Shown piece by piece: positions 40,701 through 48,374 of a DNA stretch of 64,000 nucleotides (within the stretch, counting starts at the first letter, position 1; each line of letters begins with the position of its first letter). This stretch comes from Pseudotamlana haliotis. Lineage in GTDB: Bacteria > Bacteroidota > Bacteroidia > Flavobacteriales > Flavobacteriaceae. The stretch lies in assembly GCF_008806375.1 (NCBI RefSeq), contig NZ_WAAT01000050.1, positions 314,941-378,940 of the forward strand. The letters are read 5' to 3'. Position numbers and translations under genes: made by a program. The notes under the pieces are model-generated. The model worked only from the letters and a program-made list of their open reading frames with translations, made no database searches and was not told the DNA's origin.

Positions 40701-40842
40701 CGGAGTCTTTAATAAGAATACGTGCACCAGCTACGGGTTCTTTTGTATTGTGATTGATGATATTACCTTGTATGGAAGCTTCTTGAGACCAAACAGAACT
40801 GCATAGGCTCATAAATAAAAGGGTATAAAGAATTCTTGTCAT
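37723..40842 (-). CDS. TonB-dependent outer membrane receptor
   Basis: A 1039-residue receptor. After a signal peptide (ending VWSQE) it has two successive carboxypeptidase-regulatory-like beta-sandwich domains (about 22-100 and 112-195; both with GARI/GARV and FxxxxxPxGxI patterns), where one is usual. A plug domain follows (about 220-330; FKARGQDAIEGDVMINGVRY) and then a 22-strand barrel ending YYRF, a proper C-terminal aromatic residue. It lies 42 bp after clpV on the same strand with no terminator between, so clpV, this gene and the DUF5689 lipoprotein may be cotranscribed. Confidence 0.9.
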   Translation of the reverse strand: MTRILYTLLFMSLCSSVWSQEASIQGNIINHNTKEPVAGARILIKDSEIAQQSNEAGEFLIEHHIPLGKITVFIEMKGYSSRKFDVDILEGKRATIKNIILYPRKSPDSTEAELQLHGTSLTGIVTHKQKKTAIAGARVNIVDAYMTTLTDDTGRFVFNNNVPEGPIVLKVSKDNYSTKTYNVFISPGKIANIDGITLGNDLYDIENQQINTYAEDQLYTDHETLTNNSAFYQGSNNTFLNTAAYQFSPAFFKARGQDAIEGDVMINGVRYNSPLNGEADWNAIGGLDDVFQDSDLSYGLTASKYSLGGHLGSLNMNTRASSQREGGKITYLSSNRRYAHGLQATYATGVSPKGFSLAVSASKRTAFTEGYFDGTPYDSNSFYISAETRINSSSILNFTGFFNNTNRAERAANTNEVFNLKDHKYNSYWGDIKDDIKNSKEQNSYQPFLMLNYYLNLGARVKLQTNLAYNFGSSSRSRIDYHGASIDGSNQIIPSTAENPNPSYYTKLPSYFLADANNPDYEGAVLAQESFQQNGQIDWRDLMQYNFNSGFKTATYTLYDHVVDHSNFRANIIADIYLNKKLSLNAAFRYSNNTTHHYAQMNSTLAGAAYLDVNTADGTGDAVQSDLLHPNRFVQDGDTFRYNYDLKHTAYNGFVQVQFHKNNLDAFLGADITHASNHRVGYYQNGHSPYLSYGTGRNYTFLDYNFKGGLDLQINPKHKFGVRAFYGKNAPVLNHMFLNAKESDNPVDFQGISTISELNQSPELIAINSVKSFSAELKYNYESTLFKAEITGYYNTHTDGMSNRPFVSNQINNYSASTIQEVLSNIDKRYMGLEFGASYQVLKSIRLKTAVAMGDFRYTDNPELAYVISESEVLSLGEVHLKDYRVSNTPSQAFALGFEYRDEDDWWFEATGNFFANHYIDINPYFRTRDFTLDSNGDLFSNYNPKNAAILLKQDRLENYFSLNLFGGKYWRIKTNHIGFKAGINNALGQNHDIASFETPGQLKYDSLLEDAKRQHPIYGNRYWKGYGATSFVNIYYRF

Positions 40843-40884
40843 GCGTTGGGGATCGGTACTATTTAGGTTGGTTAGTTATATGGG

Positions 40885-43365
40885 TTATGTTTCAGGTGTA
40901 AAAGCCACTTGGTTGTTCTCTAGAGTTACCTGAACTACCTGTGGTGGATTAATGCGGTTAGAAATAATCATTTTGGCCAATGGCCTTTTCAATTGATTGC
41001 GTATAACCCCTTTTAAAGGGCGCACACCATAAACCGGAGAAAATCCGTTTAAAGCGAGGTGCTTTTTCGTGTTCTCATCAATCTGTAGTGTGATGCCTAG
41101 CTGCTCCGCTGTATTTAGTAGCTCTTTTTGTAGGTGTAAATTGAAAATTGAAACCGCTATGTTTTCAGAAATAGGAGCGAAGGGAACGATTTCGGTAAGT
41201 CTTCCTAAAAATTCTGGACGAAAATATGAACTCATAATTTCGTTAAGCTCATGAGTTGTTGGTAGTTCATCCTTTTCCATGGTTTTAGAAATGTAATCAG
41301 ATCCAATATTAGAAGTGAATAAAATGACGGCATTAGAAAAATCACCTACTTTACCTAAACGGTCATGGAGTTTACCTTCATCTAAAATTTGTAAAAAAAC
41401 ATCAAAAACCGAAGGATGGGCTTTTTCAATTTCATCAAATAAGACAATAGCGTAAGGCTTCTGTCTGATTTTATTCACCAAAACACCACCTTCTTCATAA
41501 CCAACATAACCTGGAGGGACACCGTATAAAAGCGCTGCCGAATGGGCTTCTTTAAACTCAGACATGTCAAAACGGATGATGGCATTTTCATCATTAAATA
41601 AAAAGGATGCTAAGGACTTGGCGAGTTCGGTTTTTCCAGTTCCTGTTGGTCCAGAAAAGAAAAATGATCCTATGGGTTGCCCCGGTTTTGACAATCCAGA
41701 ACGGGATTCTACAATGGCATCAGCAATGGTTTTTATAGCGTAGTCTTGACCAATGACCCGTTTTTTTAGAGTGTTTTCTAGCTCTAATAATCGTCCTTTT
41801 TCTTGAGCTTGTACTTTCCCAGCAGGAATACCCGTGATTAATGACACTGTAGCCGCTAGATCACGTGCCGTAATTTCGGTGATTACTTTTTCAGCATGAA
41901 CTTTTATTTTTTCTAATACAGAAATAATATGAGCTTTTTTGATTTCAACGCTATGCTGGGGTTTAAGGTCTTCTTCTAGATATTGATCAACTATAATGGG
42001 ACTCAACTTGTAGGTCATGGTCTTATAAAATTGATCAAGAGCTTCTAGTACTTCTGTTTGACTTAGGTCAGTGGCTGCCGTTTCGGTTTCTAAAGTTTTA
42101 AATTCTAGTGTTAAAGTCTTAATGTCTTTAGGAAGGGATTGTGTAGATACTTTTACGGCCGACATGCTGCGGTCGATGAGGTCAATGGCAGAATCGGGGA
42201 GGCTCTTTTCTTTTAAATAGCGTTTCGCTAGTCGGATGTTTTCTTTTATCGCTTCGTCTGAAATATTAAGTTCATGGTGTTTGGTGTAAATTTGAGCGTG
42301 GGTTTTTACAATGTCAAAAGCCATAACATCATCAGGAGCCTCAATGTAAACGGGTTCCATGCGTCGTGCTAAGGCCTCATTGGTAGCAATATGTTTTCTG
42401 TAATTTTCAGAAGTTGTAGCAGAAATTAAAATAACACCTCCAGTGTTTAATTCAGATTTTAGGGTGTTTGCAATACTTTTACTTGTTGCTTTATCTTCTA
42501 AAAGACAATGCATATCATCGATGAAGATAATAGCTTTTTCTTGCTGTCTTGCTGCTTTAAATATGTTAGTTAAGCGGTCTTCAACTTCACCTTTATATGA
42601 TACTGTAGCTAGTAATTTAGCCGTGTTTAATTCAAAAATTTGAACAGCTTTTAAACTATCCACAATAGTTTGATTCTGTACGGCAGATGCAAAGTATTTC
42701 ACGAAAGCGGTTTTTCCAACACCAGACTCGCCTAAAAGAATCAAATGAGGTTTTGACCTTCGGTTTAATATTTCAGAAACCTGTATCATTTCCCGATTAC
42801 GCGCAATAATAAAATCATAAGTACCTGTTGCTGCTTCTGAAATCATAGCGCTTGTGTAGCTGCTAAGTAGGTTGTTTGTTATTGGTGATTCTAATTGAGA
42901 ATTGGTTTTAACCGCTGTAGACTCTTGTTGATTAAAAAGGGCAAGGACCTGAGTATGTGTAACCGGTAAAGATTTTAGTTGATCAAAACTAAAGCCTACG
43001 CCAGGTGTTATGGCTGAAATAAAAAGTTTGAGTAGGTTGGCGTAGTCATGCGTTAAGTTTAATTCTGAATTTTCGGCTTCTTCCAGAATCGTTTGCGCTT
43101 GATCATCAGCAGAAACCTTAAGCTGTTGCCTAGAACGTTTGGGGTAGTTTTCTAAATGGACTTGTGCCCATTCTTCAATAAAAAATACATCAATATCCTG
43201 ATTAAAAAGAATCCGGTTTAAGTTGAAATCTTTATGCAATAAAGCTTTAACTAAGTGACTTGCACCGTAGTTGGCATGTTGATATTCCTGAGCAATTTGG
43301 CTTGCGATGTGCATGACTTTGTTGAGGTCGGTCATCTGATTATTCTGAATTAATTGGTCTAACAT
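40885..43365 (-). CDS. clpV: T6SS sheath-disassembly ATPase ClpV (TssH)
   Basis: AAA+ unfoldase of the Clp/Hsp100 family that recycles contracted T6SS sheath. An N-terminal Clp-N repeat domain occupies about 1-150. First ATPase module: Walker A GESGVGKTAF and Walker B IIFIDDMHC. Second module: Walker A GPTGTGKTELAKS and Walker B IVLFDEIEKAHP, with sensor and C-terminal D2-small domain. The 826-residue length and T6SS context favour ClpV over ClpB; the middle-domain coiled coil is short. It diverges from hcp across about 250 bp holding promoters for both directions. Confidence 0.9.
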   Translation of the reverse strand: MLDQLIQNNQMTDLNKVMHIASQIAQEYQHANYGASHLVKALLHKDFNLNRILFNQDIDVFFIEEWAQVHLENYPKRSRQQLKVSADDQAQTILEEAENSELNLTHDYANLLKLFISAITPGVGFSFDQLKSLPVTHTQVLALFNQQESTAVKTNSQLESPITNNLLSSYTSAMISEAATGTYDFIIARNREMIQVSEILNRRSKPHLILLGESGVGKTAFVKYFASAVQNQTIVDSLKAVQIFELNTAKLLATVSYKGEVEDRLTNIFKAARQQEKAIIFIDDMHCLLEDKATSKSIANTLKSELNTGGVILISATTSENYRKHIATNEALARRMEPVYIEAPDDVMAFDIVKTHAQIYTKHHELNISDEAIKENIRLAKRYLKEKSLPDSAIDLIDRSMSAVKVSTQSLPKDIKTLTLEFKTLETETAATDLSQTEVLEALDQFYKTMTYKLSPIIVDQYLEEDLKPQHSVEIKKAHIISVLEKIKVHAEKVITEITARDLAATVSLITGIPAGKVQAQEKGRLLELENTLKKRVIGQDYAIKTIADAIVESRSGLSKPGQPIGSFFFSGPTGTGKTELAKSLASFLFNDENAIIRFDMSEFKEAHSAALLYGVPPGYVGYEEGGVLVNKIRQKPYAIVLFDEIEKAHPSVFDVFLQILDEGKLHDRLGKVGDFSNAVILFTSNIGSDYISKTMEKDELPTTHELNEIMSSYFRPEFLGRLTEIVPFAPISENIAVSIFNLHLQKELLNTAEQLGITLQIDENTKKHLALNGFSPVYGVRPLKGVIRNQLKRPLAKMIISNRINPPQVVQVTLENNQVAFTPET

Positions 43366-43391
43366 CTACAAAATTTATTCTTAAAAGATGC

Positions 43392-43399
43392 CAAATGTA
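43392..43399 (-). promoter_or_regulatory. Candidate -7 element for clpV
   Basis: Minus strand TACATTTG matches TAnnTTTG, 27 bp upstream of the clpV start. The expected -33 TTG is replaced by ATG (43423-43421, 21-base spacer), so support is partial. Confidence 0.35.
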
Positions 43400-43522
43400 T
43401 GATAAAATTGTAAGAAATATCATATTTGTTTTATGATAAATTATGATAGTTGTGAATTATTATTCTTACGTATTGATACTCTTAAAGTTAGGATTTGGAT
43501 TACATTTTATGAAATAAAATTC

Positions 43523-43552
43523 TTGCAAAATTTAGGATTTTTTATAGCTTTG
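43523..43552 (+). promoter_or_regulatory. Promoter of hcp-tssB-tssC
   Basis: TTG (43523-43525), 19-base spacer, TAGCTTTG (43545-43552): a full match to the Flavobacteriia primary promoter consensus. Predicted leader is close to 60 nt before the hcp ATG at 43617. Confidence 0.7.
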
Positions 43553-43616
43553 TCCGTGGCTTTTATGCCGTTATATATATTTAATCAGGTATTATTTACC
43601 ACAAAAACAAGTTATT

Positions 43617-44006
43617 ATGGCTTTTAAAACCAAATTAAAAGTAGGCGGAAACGAGTACAACGTATTAAGTTGTAGTTATGCGCTAAAGCAAGAAACAGAT
43701 GCCACTGGAAGACCTTCTTCTGTAACTAGAGGAGGTGAAGTAAAAGTTGTTATCGAATCAACCGGGGGTACTGAGTTATTCGAATGGCAATGCAGTAGTT
43801 TCGAACGTAGGGATGGATCAATTGAATTCACAAAAAGAGACACCGATGCGAAACTAAAAGAAATCACATTTGAAGAAGGTTACTTAACCTACTACAGAGA
43901 AGATTTTGATGCTTCAGGAAGCAATCCTCTAACACAAACTTTCACTATTTCGGCTAAGGTGCTTTCTAGTGGAGGTGGGATTCATGAGAATGAATGGCCT
44001 GTTTAA
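43617..44006 (+). CDS. tssD: T6SS tube protein Hcp (TssD)
   Basis: A 129-residue subunit forming the hexameric rings of the inner T6SS tube. It matches the Bacteroidota-type Hcp: KTKLKVGGNEYNVLSCSYAL at the N-terminus, a central GGTELFEWQCSS region and SGGGIHENEW near the C-terminus. No signal peptide, as expected for a cytosolic tube subunit. It has the best promoter in the locus and is followed by 153 bp before tssB; the gap shows no clear terminator, so read-through into tssBC is likely. Confidence 0.92.
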   Translation: MAFKTKLKVGGNEYNVLSCSYALKQETDATGRPSSVTRGGEVKVVIESTGGTELFEWQCSSFERRDGSIEFTKRDTDAKLKEITFEEGYLTYYREDFDASGSNPLTQTFTISAKVLSSGGGIHENEWPV

Positions 44007-44159
44007 TGCAGAAAATTAGTCGTTTTTAAAGCGCTAATACAATGTTTCTACAAAAAGGGGGTGTTTATGATTTTTTAGACATGCTCTTTTTGTTCTTTTT
44101 AAATTAAAACAAAAAGCCGTTGTGGCAAGGTGAAAATTAAACTTTTAAATATATAAATT

Positions 44160-44612
44160 ATGGCATCCAATACCGTAGGACTTGGTGGAAATGTAACCGA
44201 CATTGATGCAGGAGAGGCATTAAATGAAATTCCACAAAATAGAACACTCATAGCAGGAAAACTCACTCCCAATACACCAATTAAACCTGAAGCTGTTCAA
44301 GGCTTAAGAACTGTTGAGTCTGTTTTTGAACATTTTCAACCTGAGTTAAATATAGCCTATGAAGACAAAGACGGTGGTACGGTTAATGAGGTCACAAAAT
44401 TTGAAAACTTAGGTGATTTTGGTAAAAAAGGCATCACAGAAAATAGCGATTTTCTAAAAGGTCTTGAAATTGAAAGCGCACAATATCAAAAAATTATCAA
44501 GCAACTCAAAACCAATAAGGTTTTAAAGCAAGCCTTACAAGACGAGACATCAAAAGCAGGGTTGATTGCAACTTTAGAATTGTTAATTGAAGAGTTAAGC
44601 GCTTCCAAATAA
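44160..44612 (+). CDS. tssB: T6SS sheath small subunit TssB
   Basis: A 150-residue sheath subunit that pairs with TssC to build the contractile sheath. Key region: EIPQNRTLIAGKLTP, VQGLRTVESVFEHFQPE, then a helical C-terminus. It starts a tight pair with tssC (12 bp gap). Its whole length is mirrored by the N-terminal part of the fusion at 32340-33881. Confidence 0.9.
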   Translation: MASNTVGLGGNVTDIDAGEALNEIPQNRTLIAGKLTPNTPIKPEAVQGLRTVESVFEHFQPELNIAYEDKDGGTVNEVTKFENLGDFGKKGITENSDFLKGLEIESAQYQKIIKQLKTNKVLKQALQDETSKAGLIATLELLIEELSASK

Positions 44613-44624
44613 AAATAATGAGTT

Positions 44625-45977
44625 ATGGCACAATTAGAAAATAGTCAGCAAGGGGTTTTAGAAAAACCGTATGGACAGCAGGTTTTAGAACAGGCTGATG
44701 CATTAGCGAAATTTGGCGGATTTGATCTTTTAGAATCTGCTATTGATGATATCCAAAATTTAAATCCGCAGCGTAAAGCAAGACGAAAAATATTTCTGAC
44801 CGAAACCAATAAGAAACAAGAACGCAACGATTTACTGAAAGTATTAAAGCTTTGGAAGGAAACTTTAAGTTCTGACGGGGATTTAATGGATGTTATTGAA
44901 GAAACTAGTGAAAAGGAGGTGCATGCGCAAAACGTTTTAAAGAAGAATTTAAAAATAGCTTTAGATGAAACTCGTGAACTTGAGGCTTCTTATCGTTCTG
45001 TAGCTTTATTTTATAAAAACACCGATGAAGCTGCTGTTAAAAATGTTTCTATAGTCAATGCAGAACTAGAGCAATTAGCAGATCTGGATAATACTCGTTT
45101 TTTTGATTATATCCGTGAAGAAATTGTTTCGAGCTACGATCGTTTAGATTTACGAGATAATTATGGATTATTAGTGTTGCCAGGGTACTTAGGAAGTAAA
45201 TCTGTTGTAGACAAATGGGCTAAAATGGCGCATGGTAATAAAGTGACTATGGTCACTGATTTTATGCATTTGGATGAGTCAGATGATGTTATGGAACTGT
45301 TTGAATCTGCTAATTTAGCTAGTGGAGACACTTATTTGTCTAATACGATAATGACTTGTAATTGGTTGGTAGGACGCCAAAAAGAAGTTGATTTAGGTGA
45401 AGATGAAGATCTTTTTGTGCCACCTTCTGGAGCGCTTGCGGGTACCATGTATAAAACCCTAATGTCACAAGTGACGGCAGGTAAAAAACATGGTGGACTT
45501 AGCGAAGTTGAAGCGGTAACTTTCGATTTAAAAAAGAGTGAAATTGCTATTTTAGAAAACCTAGGCTTAGTGCCTATGGTGAATGAATATGGTAAGGTGA
45601 TGGCCTTTTCGGCTAAAACTTTATTTAATGGCGATAATATTGGCCTACAAACCTATTCAGTGGTACGTGTGTTTGATTATATCTCCAAAGTTTTAATGGA
45701 TTTCTTAAACCGTCGCGCTTTTGAAAATTTCAATACCAAAACAAGAAATGAAATCTTAAAGCAAATCGTGAAATTTTTAGATGGTGTTACGGGGCCAGAT
45801 AAGCTTATTGAAAATTTTGATATTAAACGTTTTGAACAAGATCAGGTTCAGAAAGATAAAATTCACGTTGATATTCGCTTAAAACCTTATTTTCCAGCTA
45901 AGAACTTCCTGATTTCTATGGACGGACAAAAAGGAGATGAAGGTGCTGAATGGGATACCGATTATGCTGAACAATAA
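44625..45977 (+). CDS. tssC: T6SS sheath large subunit TssC
   Basis: A 450-residue major sheath subunit. Conserved blocks: SYDRLDLRDNYGLLVLPGYL, SNTIMTCNWLVGRQ, MAFSAKTLFNGDNIGLQTYS, RVFDYISKVLMDFLNRRAFE and PYFPAKNFLI. Residues 1-65 include an amphipathic helix-rich leader (QQVLEQADALAKFGGFDLLE) that could be the ClpV-recognised part by analogy with VipB. A hairpin terminator follows 20 bp after the stop. Confidence 0.92.
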   Translation: MAQLENSQQGVLEKPYGQQVLEQADALAKFGGFDLLESAIDDIQNLNPQRKARRKIFLTETNKKQERNDLLKVLKLWKETLSSDGDLMDVIEETSEKEVHAQNVLKKNLKIALDETRELEASYRSVALFYKNTDEAAVKNVSIVNAELEQLADLDNTRFFDYIREEIVSSYDRLDLRDNYGLLVLPGYLGSKSVVDKWAKMAHGNKVTMVTDFMHLDESDDVMELFESANLASGDTYLSNTIMTCNWLVGRQKEVDLGEDEDLFVPPSGALAGTMYKTLMSQVTAGKKHGGLSEVEAVTFDLKKSEIAILENLGLVPMVNEYGKVMAFSAKTLFNGDNIGLQTYSVVRVFDYISKVLMDFLNRRAFENFNTKTRNEILKQIVKFLDGVTGPDKLIENFDIKRFEQDQVQKDKIHVDIRLKPYFPAKNFLISMDGQKGDEGAEWDTDYAEQ

Positions 45978-45996
45978 AATAGAATAATAGATGATT

Positions 45997-46031
45997 AAAA
46001 GCTGCCTAGTCACACCTAGGGAGCTTTTTTT
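45997..46031 (+). terminator. Intra-operon terminator between tssC and tssE
   Basis: GCTGCCTAG pairs with CTAGGGAGC (one central G/G mismatch) over a 6-base loop, with A4 before and T7 after. Flanking T6SS genes are all on the plus strand, and no consensus promoter is visible between it and tssE at 46086. Confidence 0.8.
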
Positions 46032-46085
46032 AGTCTGAAAATGAAATTTATACGGTTTTAATCACCCATTTCACTTTAAATAATC

Positions 46086-46517
46086 ATGCAGCACACTTAT
46101 TACAAGCTCCCATTAAATACAAGCGCTTTAATTTCAAACAAACCAGTAGAGAAGATTCAAATAGAGGCTTCCATAGCAAATTATCTGCACTTGATCATGA
46201 CAACACGTTTTGGTGAATGTCACTTTGATCCCACTTTTGGAACGGCAGTTTGGGACGTTGATTTTAATAACATTGCTTCCGATAATAAGCTTCGTGGTAT
46301 TTTGATAGATTCTCTGGTGAAATCATTAAAAACCTATGAAATTCGACTGTCAAATCTTGAGTTTGAAGTACACATCGAGCAGGAGGAAATAAATAGTAAA
46401 GGTCAAAAGAGCAAAATTAAAAAAGGTGTTTACATTCTGGTAAAAGGTGTGATTAAAAAAATAAATGAAAATTTCAGTTACAAGGAGCACTTTTATATCG
46501 CCCCATTATCGTATTAA
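46086..46517 (+). CDS. tssE: T6SS baseplate subunit TssE (gp25-like)
   Basis: A 143-residue gp25-like baseplate wedge component that initiates sheath assembly. The family core is seen as IANYLHLIMTTRFGECHFDPTFGT, with the RFGE...DP-FG pattern of GPW/gp25 proteins, and RGILIDSLVKSLKTYEIRL for the conserved helix. tssF follows after 2 bp. Confidence 0.85.
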   Translation: MQHTYYKLPLNTSALISNKPVEKIQIEASIANYLHLIMTTRFGECHFDPTFGTAVWDVDFNNIASDNKLRGILIDSLVKSLKTYEIRLSNLEFEVHIEQEEINSKGQKSKIKKGVYILVKGVIKKINENFSYKEHFYIAPLSY

Positions 46518-46519
46518 TA

Positions 46520-48361
46520 ATGATGAGTTATAATACCCAATCGGAGATAAAAAATCGCATGATGAAAAAGGCAGCCAGCCTTTGGAATATTCCTGTTAGT
46601 GAGGTTGCTGATTCTATTGATCCACTCGTTTCTTTATTGCTTTCGGCTTGTGCTTCAGAATTTGAAAAGATTTCAGGTGATGTTAACGATGCTCAAAACC
46701 GAATTACTGAGCGGCTAATTCAGCTCATGACACCACAATCAGCTTGTGAAGTGAAACCTGCACATGCCATGGCGTATTGCGAACCTGTAGAACCAAAAAC
46801 GACTATCACAGCTGAGCATCAATTTTACTGTAAATTGAAGCCTAGTAAGCAGGATATTGATGGCGATTCGAAAACAGCTTTTTTTACACCTACTAAAAAA
46901 ACAAACCTCATTGGGGCTAGAATTAAGCATATGCTAGCTGGAAATAAATTGTTTAGTTTTTCAGAAGGAAAATCTAAAGATCTTACCAAGATTATTGCTA
47001 ACCCAGTTGATTCAGAGGCAACCCACCTTTTTTTGGGGATTGAAACAAATCATAGTCAATTAAATCTGCAAGATGTTTCTTTTTATTTTGAACATCTTGG
47101 TTTGTCAAATTCAGAACTTTTCTATCACCATCTACAACAGGCTTCATGGTATATCGGAGATAAAAAAATAAATACAGTTCATGGTTTTAGTCAACAAAAA
47201 AGCATAGATAATAAAACGCTTGAACAAATCATTGAAGGTGAGTTTAGTGTGTCAGATAGCTTGTGTGCTGATATAAACAATTATTATAAGAAGCATTTTG
47301 TGACCGTAAAGTTGGAAGATAGCGTATCTGATTTTCCGAAATATTCAGAATTTGAAAACTTAAACATTGAAGATCAAGAGCTCTTTTTAGGGTCTAATAT
47401 TTTATGGATTAAAGTTCAATTTTCTAGCGTCATCAGTTCAAAAACTTTAGAGCAGTTGTACTGTGCAGTTAATGCTTTTCCGATATTAAATAGAAAACAG
47501 CATCAGTTTACGTATCAATTAAAAAATTTCATTGATATCATTCCCGTACTTTCGGAAGCTCCTTTTTTTGATATTCAATCCATTGAAAATTCAAACGGAC
47601 AACCCTATAAACCAGATAATATTAATGCTGCATCAAGTGCTGAAGGACGTTATTTTCTTAAGAATGCTAATGTGGCCAAGTTGGACTCTAGAAAAGCGTG
47701 GCGTTATATTGTGCATTTATTGGAGCTGTTAAAAGATGAGAGTGCGGCTTTCAATTTTTTTAATCGGGAATTTTTACAACATAATTTGAACAGCTTAAAC
47801 CAGACTATGGCTTCCATTGAAAAAAAACTAGGAGAGGTTTATAATCATGGAATTTACAGCAATTATGTGTATTTGAATCCGTATGCCAATAACGAAAATG
47901 TAAAGGTTCGTTATTGGACAACAGATGGTGAAATTGTAAATCATATCAATTCAGGACAAAACCTAGAGGTTTACAAAGGTGGGCAGCTAAAGTCTAAAAG
48001 TTGCTATTTATTACGCCCCGTTTTTGGTGGAACAAATAGCCTTTCTATGGAACAACGGCTTCAGGCTTATCGCCGACAAAGTTTATCAAAAAATAGAATT
48101 GTTACCGAAGAAGATGTAAAGGCCTTGTGTTATGAATTATACACGAATAATATCCAAACCATTGAAATAAAAAAAGGGTTTGCGACCGATTTGTCTGTAA
48201 ATAAAGGCTTGATTCAGTGTATTGAAATCATCTTGACACCAAGTGATGACTCCGAGTTAAAACCTTATGAATGGGACTATCTAAACGATAATTTATTGGC
48301 TGTTTTAGAGAAACAGTCCGTTAATATTTTTCCATATAAAATCATTAAAAGAGCATCCTAA
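46520..48361 (+). CDS. tssF: T6SS baseplate subunit TssF
   Basis: A 613-residue wedge protein homologous to phage T4 gp6. The N-terminus (IKNRMMKKAASLWNIPVSEV, DSIDPLVSLLLSACASEFEKI) and the segment RLIQLMTPQSACEVKPAHAM match the VasA/TssF family; the C-terminal region EEDVKALCYELYTNNIQTIE is also typical. TssF normally pairs with TssG, which is not seen adjacent; a PKD-domain gene follows instead after 13 bp. Confidence 0.85.
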   Translation: MMSYNTQSEIKNRMMKKAASLWNIPVSEVADSIDPLVSLLLSACASEFEKISGDVNDAQNRITERLIQLMTPQSACEVKPAHAMAYCEPVEPKTTITAEHQFYCKLKPSKQDIDGDSKTAFFTPTKKTNLIGARIKHMLAGNKLFSFSEGKSKDLTKIIANPVDSEATHLFLGIETNHSQLNLQDVSFYFEHLGLSNSELFYHHLQQASWYIGDKKINTVHGFSQQKSIDNKTLEQIIEGEFSVSDSLCADINNYYKKHFVTVKLEDSVSDFPKYSEFENLNIEDQELFLGSNILWIKVQFSSVISSKTLEQLYCAVNAFPILNRKQHQFTYQLKNFIDIIPVLSEAPFFDIQSIENSNGQPYKPDNINAASSAEGRYFLKNANVAKLDSRKAWRYIVHLLELLKDESAAFNFFNREFLQHNLNSLNQTMASIEKKLGEVYNHGIYSNYVYLNPYANNENVKVRYWTTDGEIVNHINSGQNLEVYKGGQLKSKSCYLLRPVFGGTNSLSMEQRLQAYRRQSLSKNRIVTEEDVKALCYELYTNNIQTIEIKKGFATDLSVNKGLIQCIEIILTPSDDSELKPYEWDYLNDNLLAVLEKQSVNIFPYKIIKRAS

Positions 48362-48374
48362 AATTACCACGAAT

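Noticed and set aside
43433..43627. Small plus-strand ORF just upstream of hcp
   Set aside because: It overlaps the consensus hcp promoter and the start of hcp in another frame, and its composition (Phe/Ile/Leu-rich) follows AT-rich non-coding sequence.
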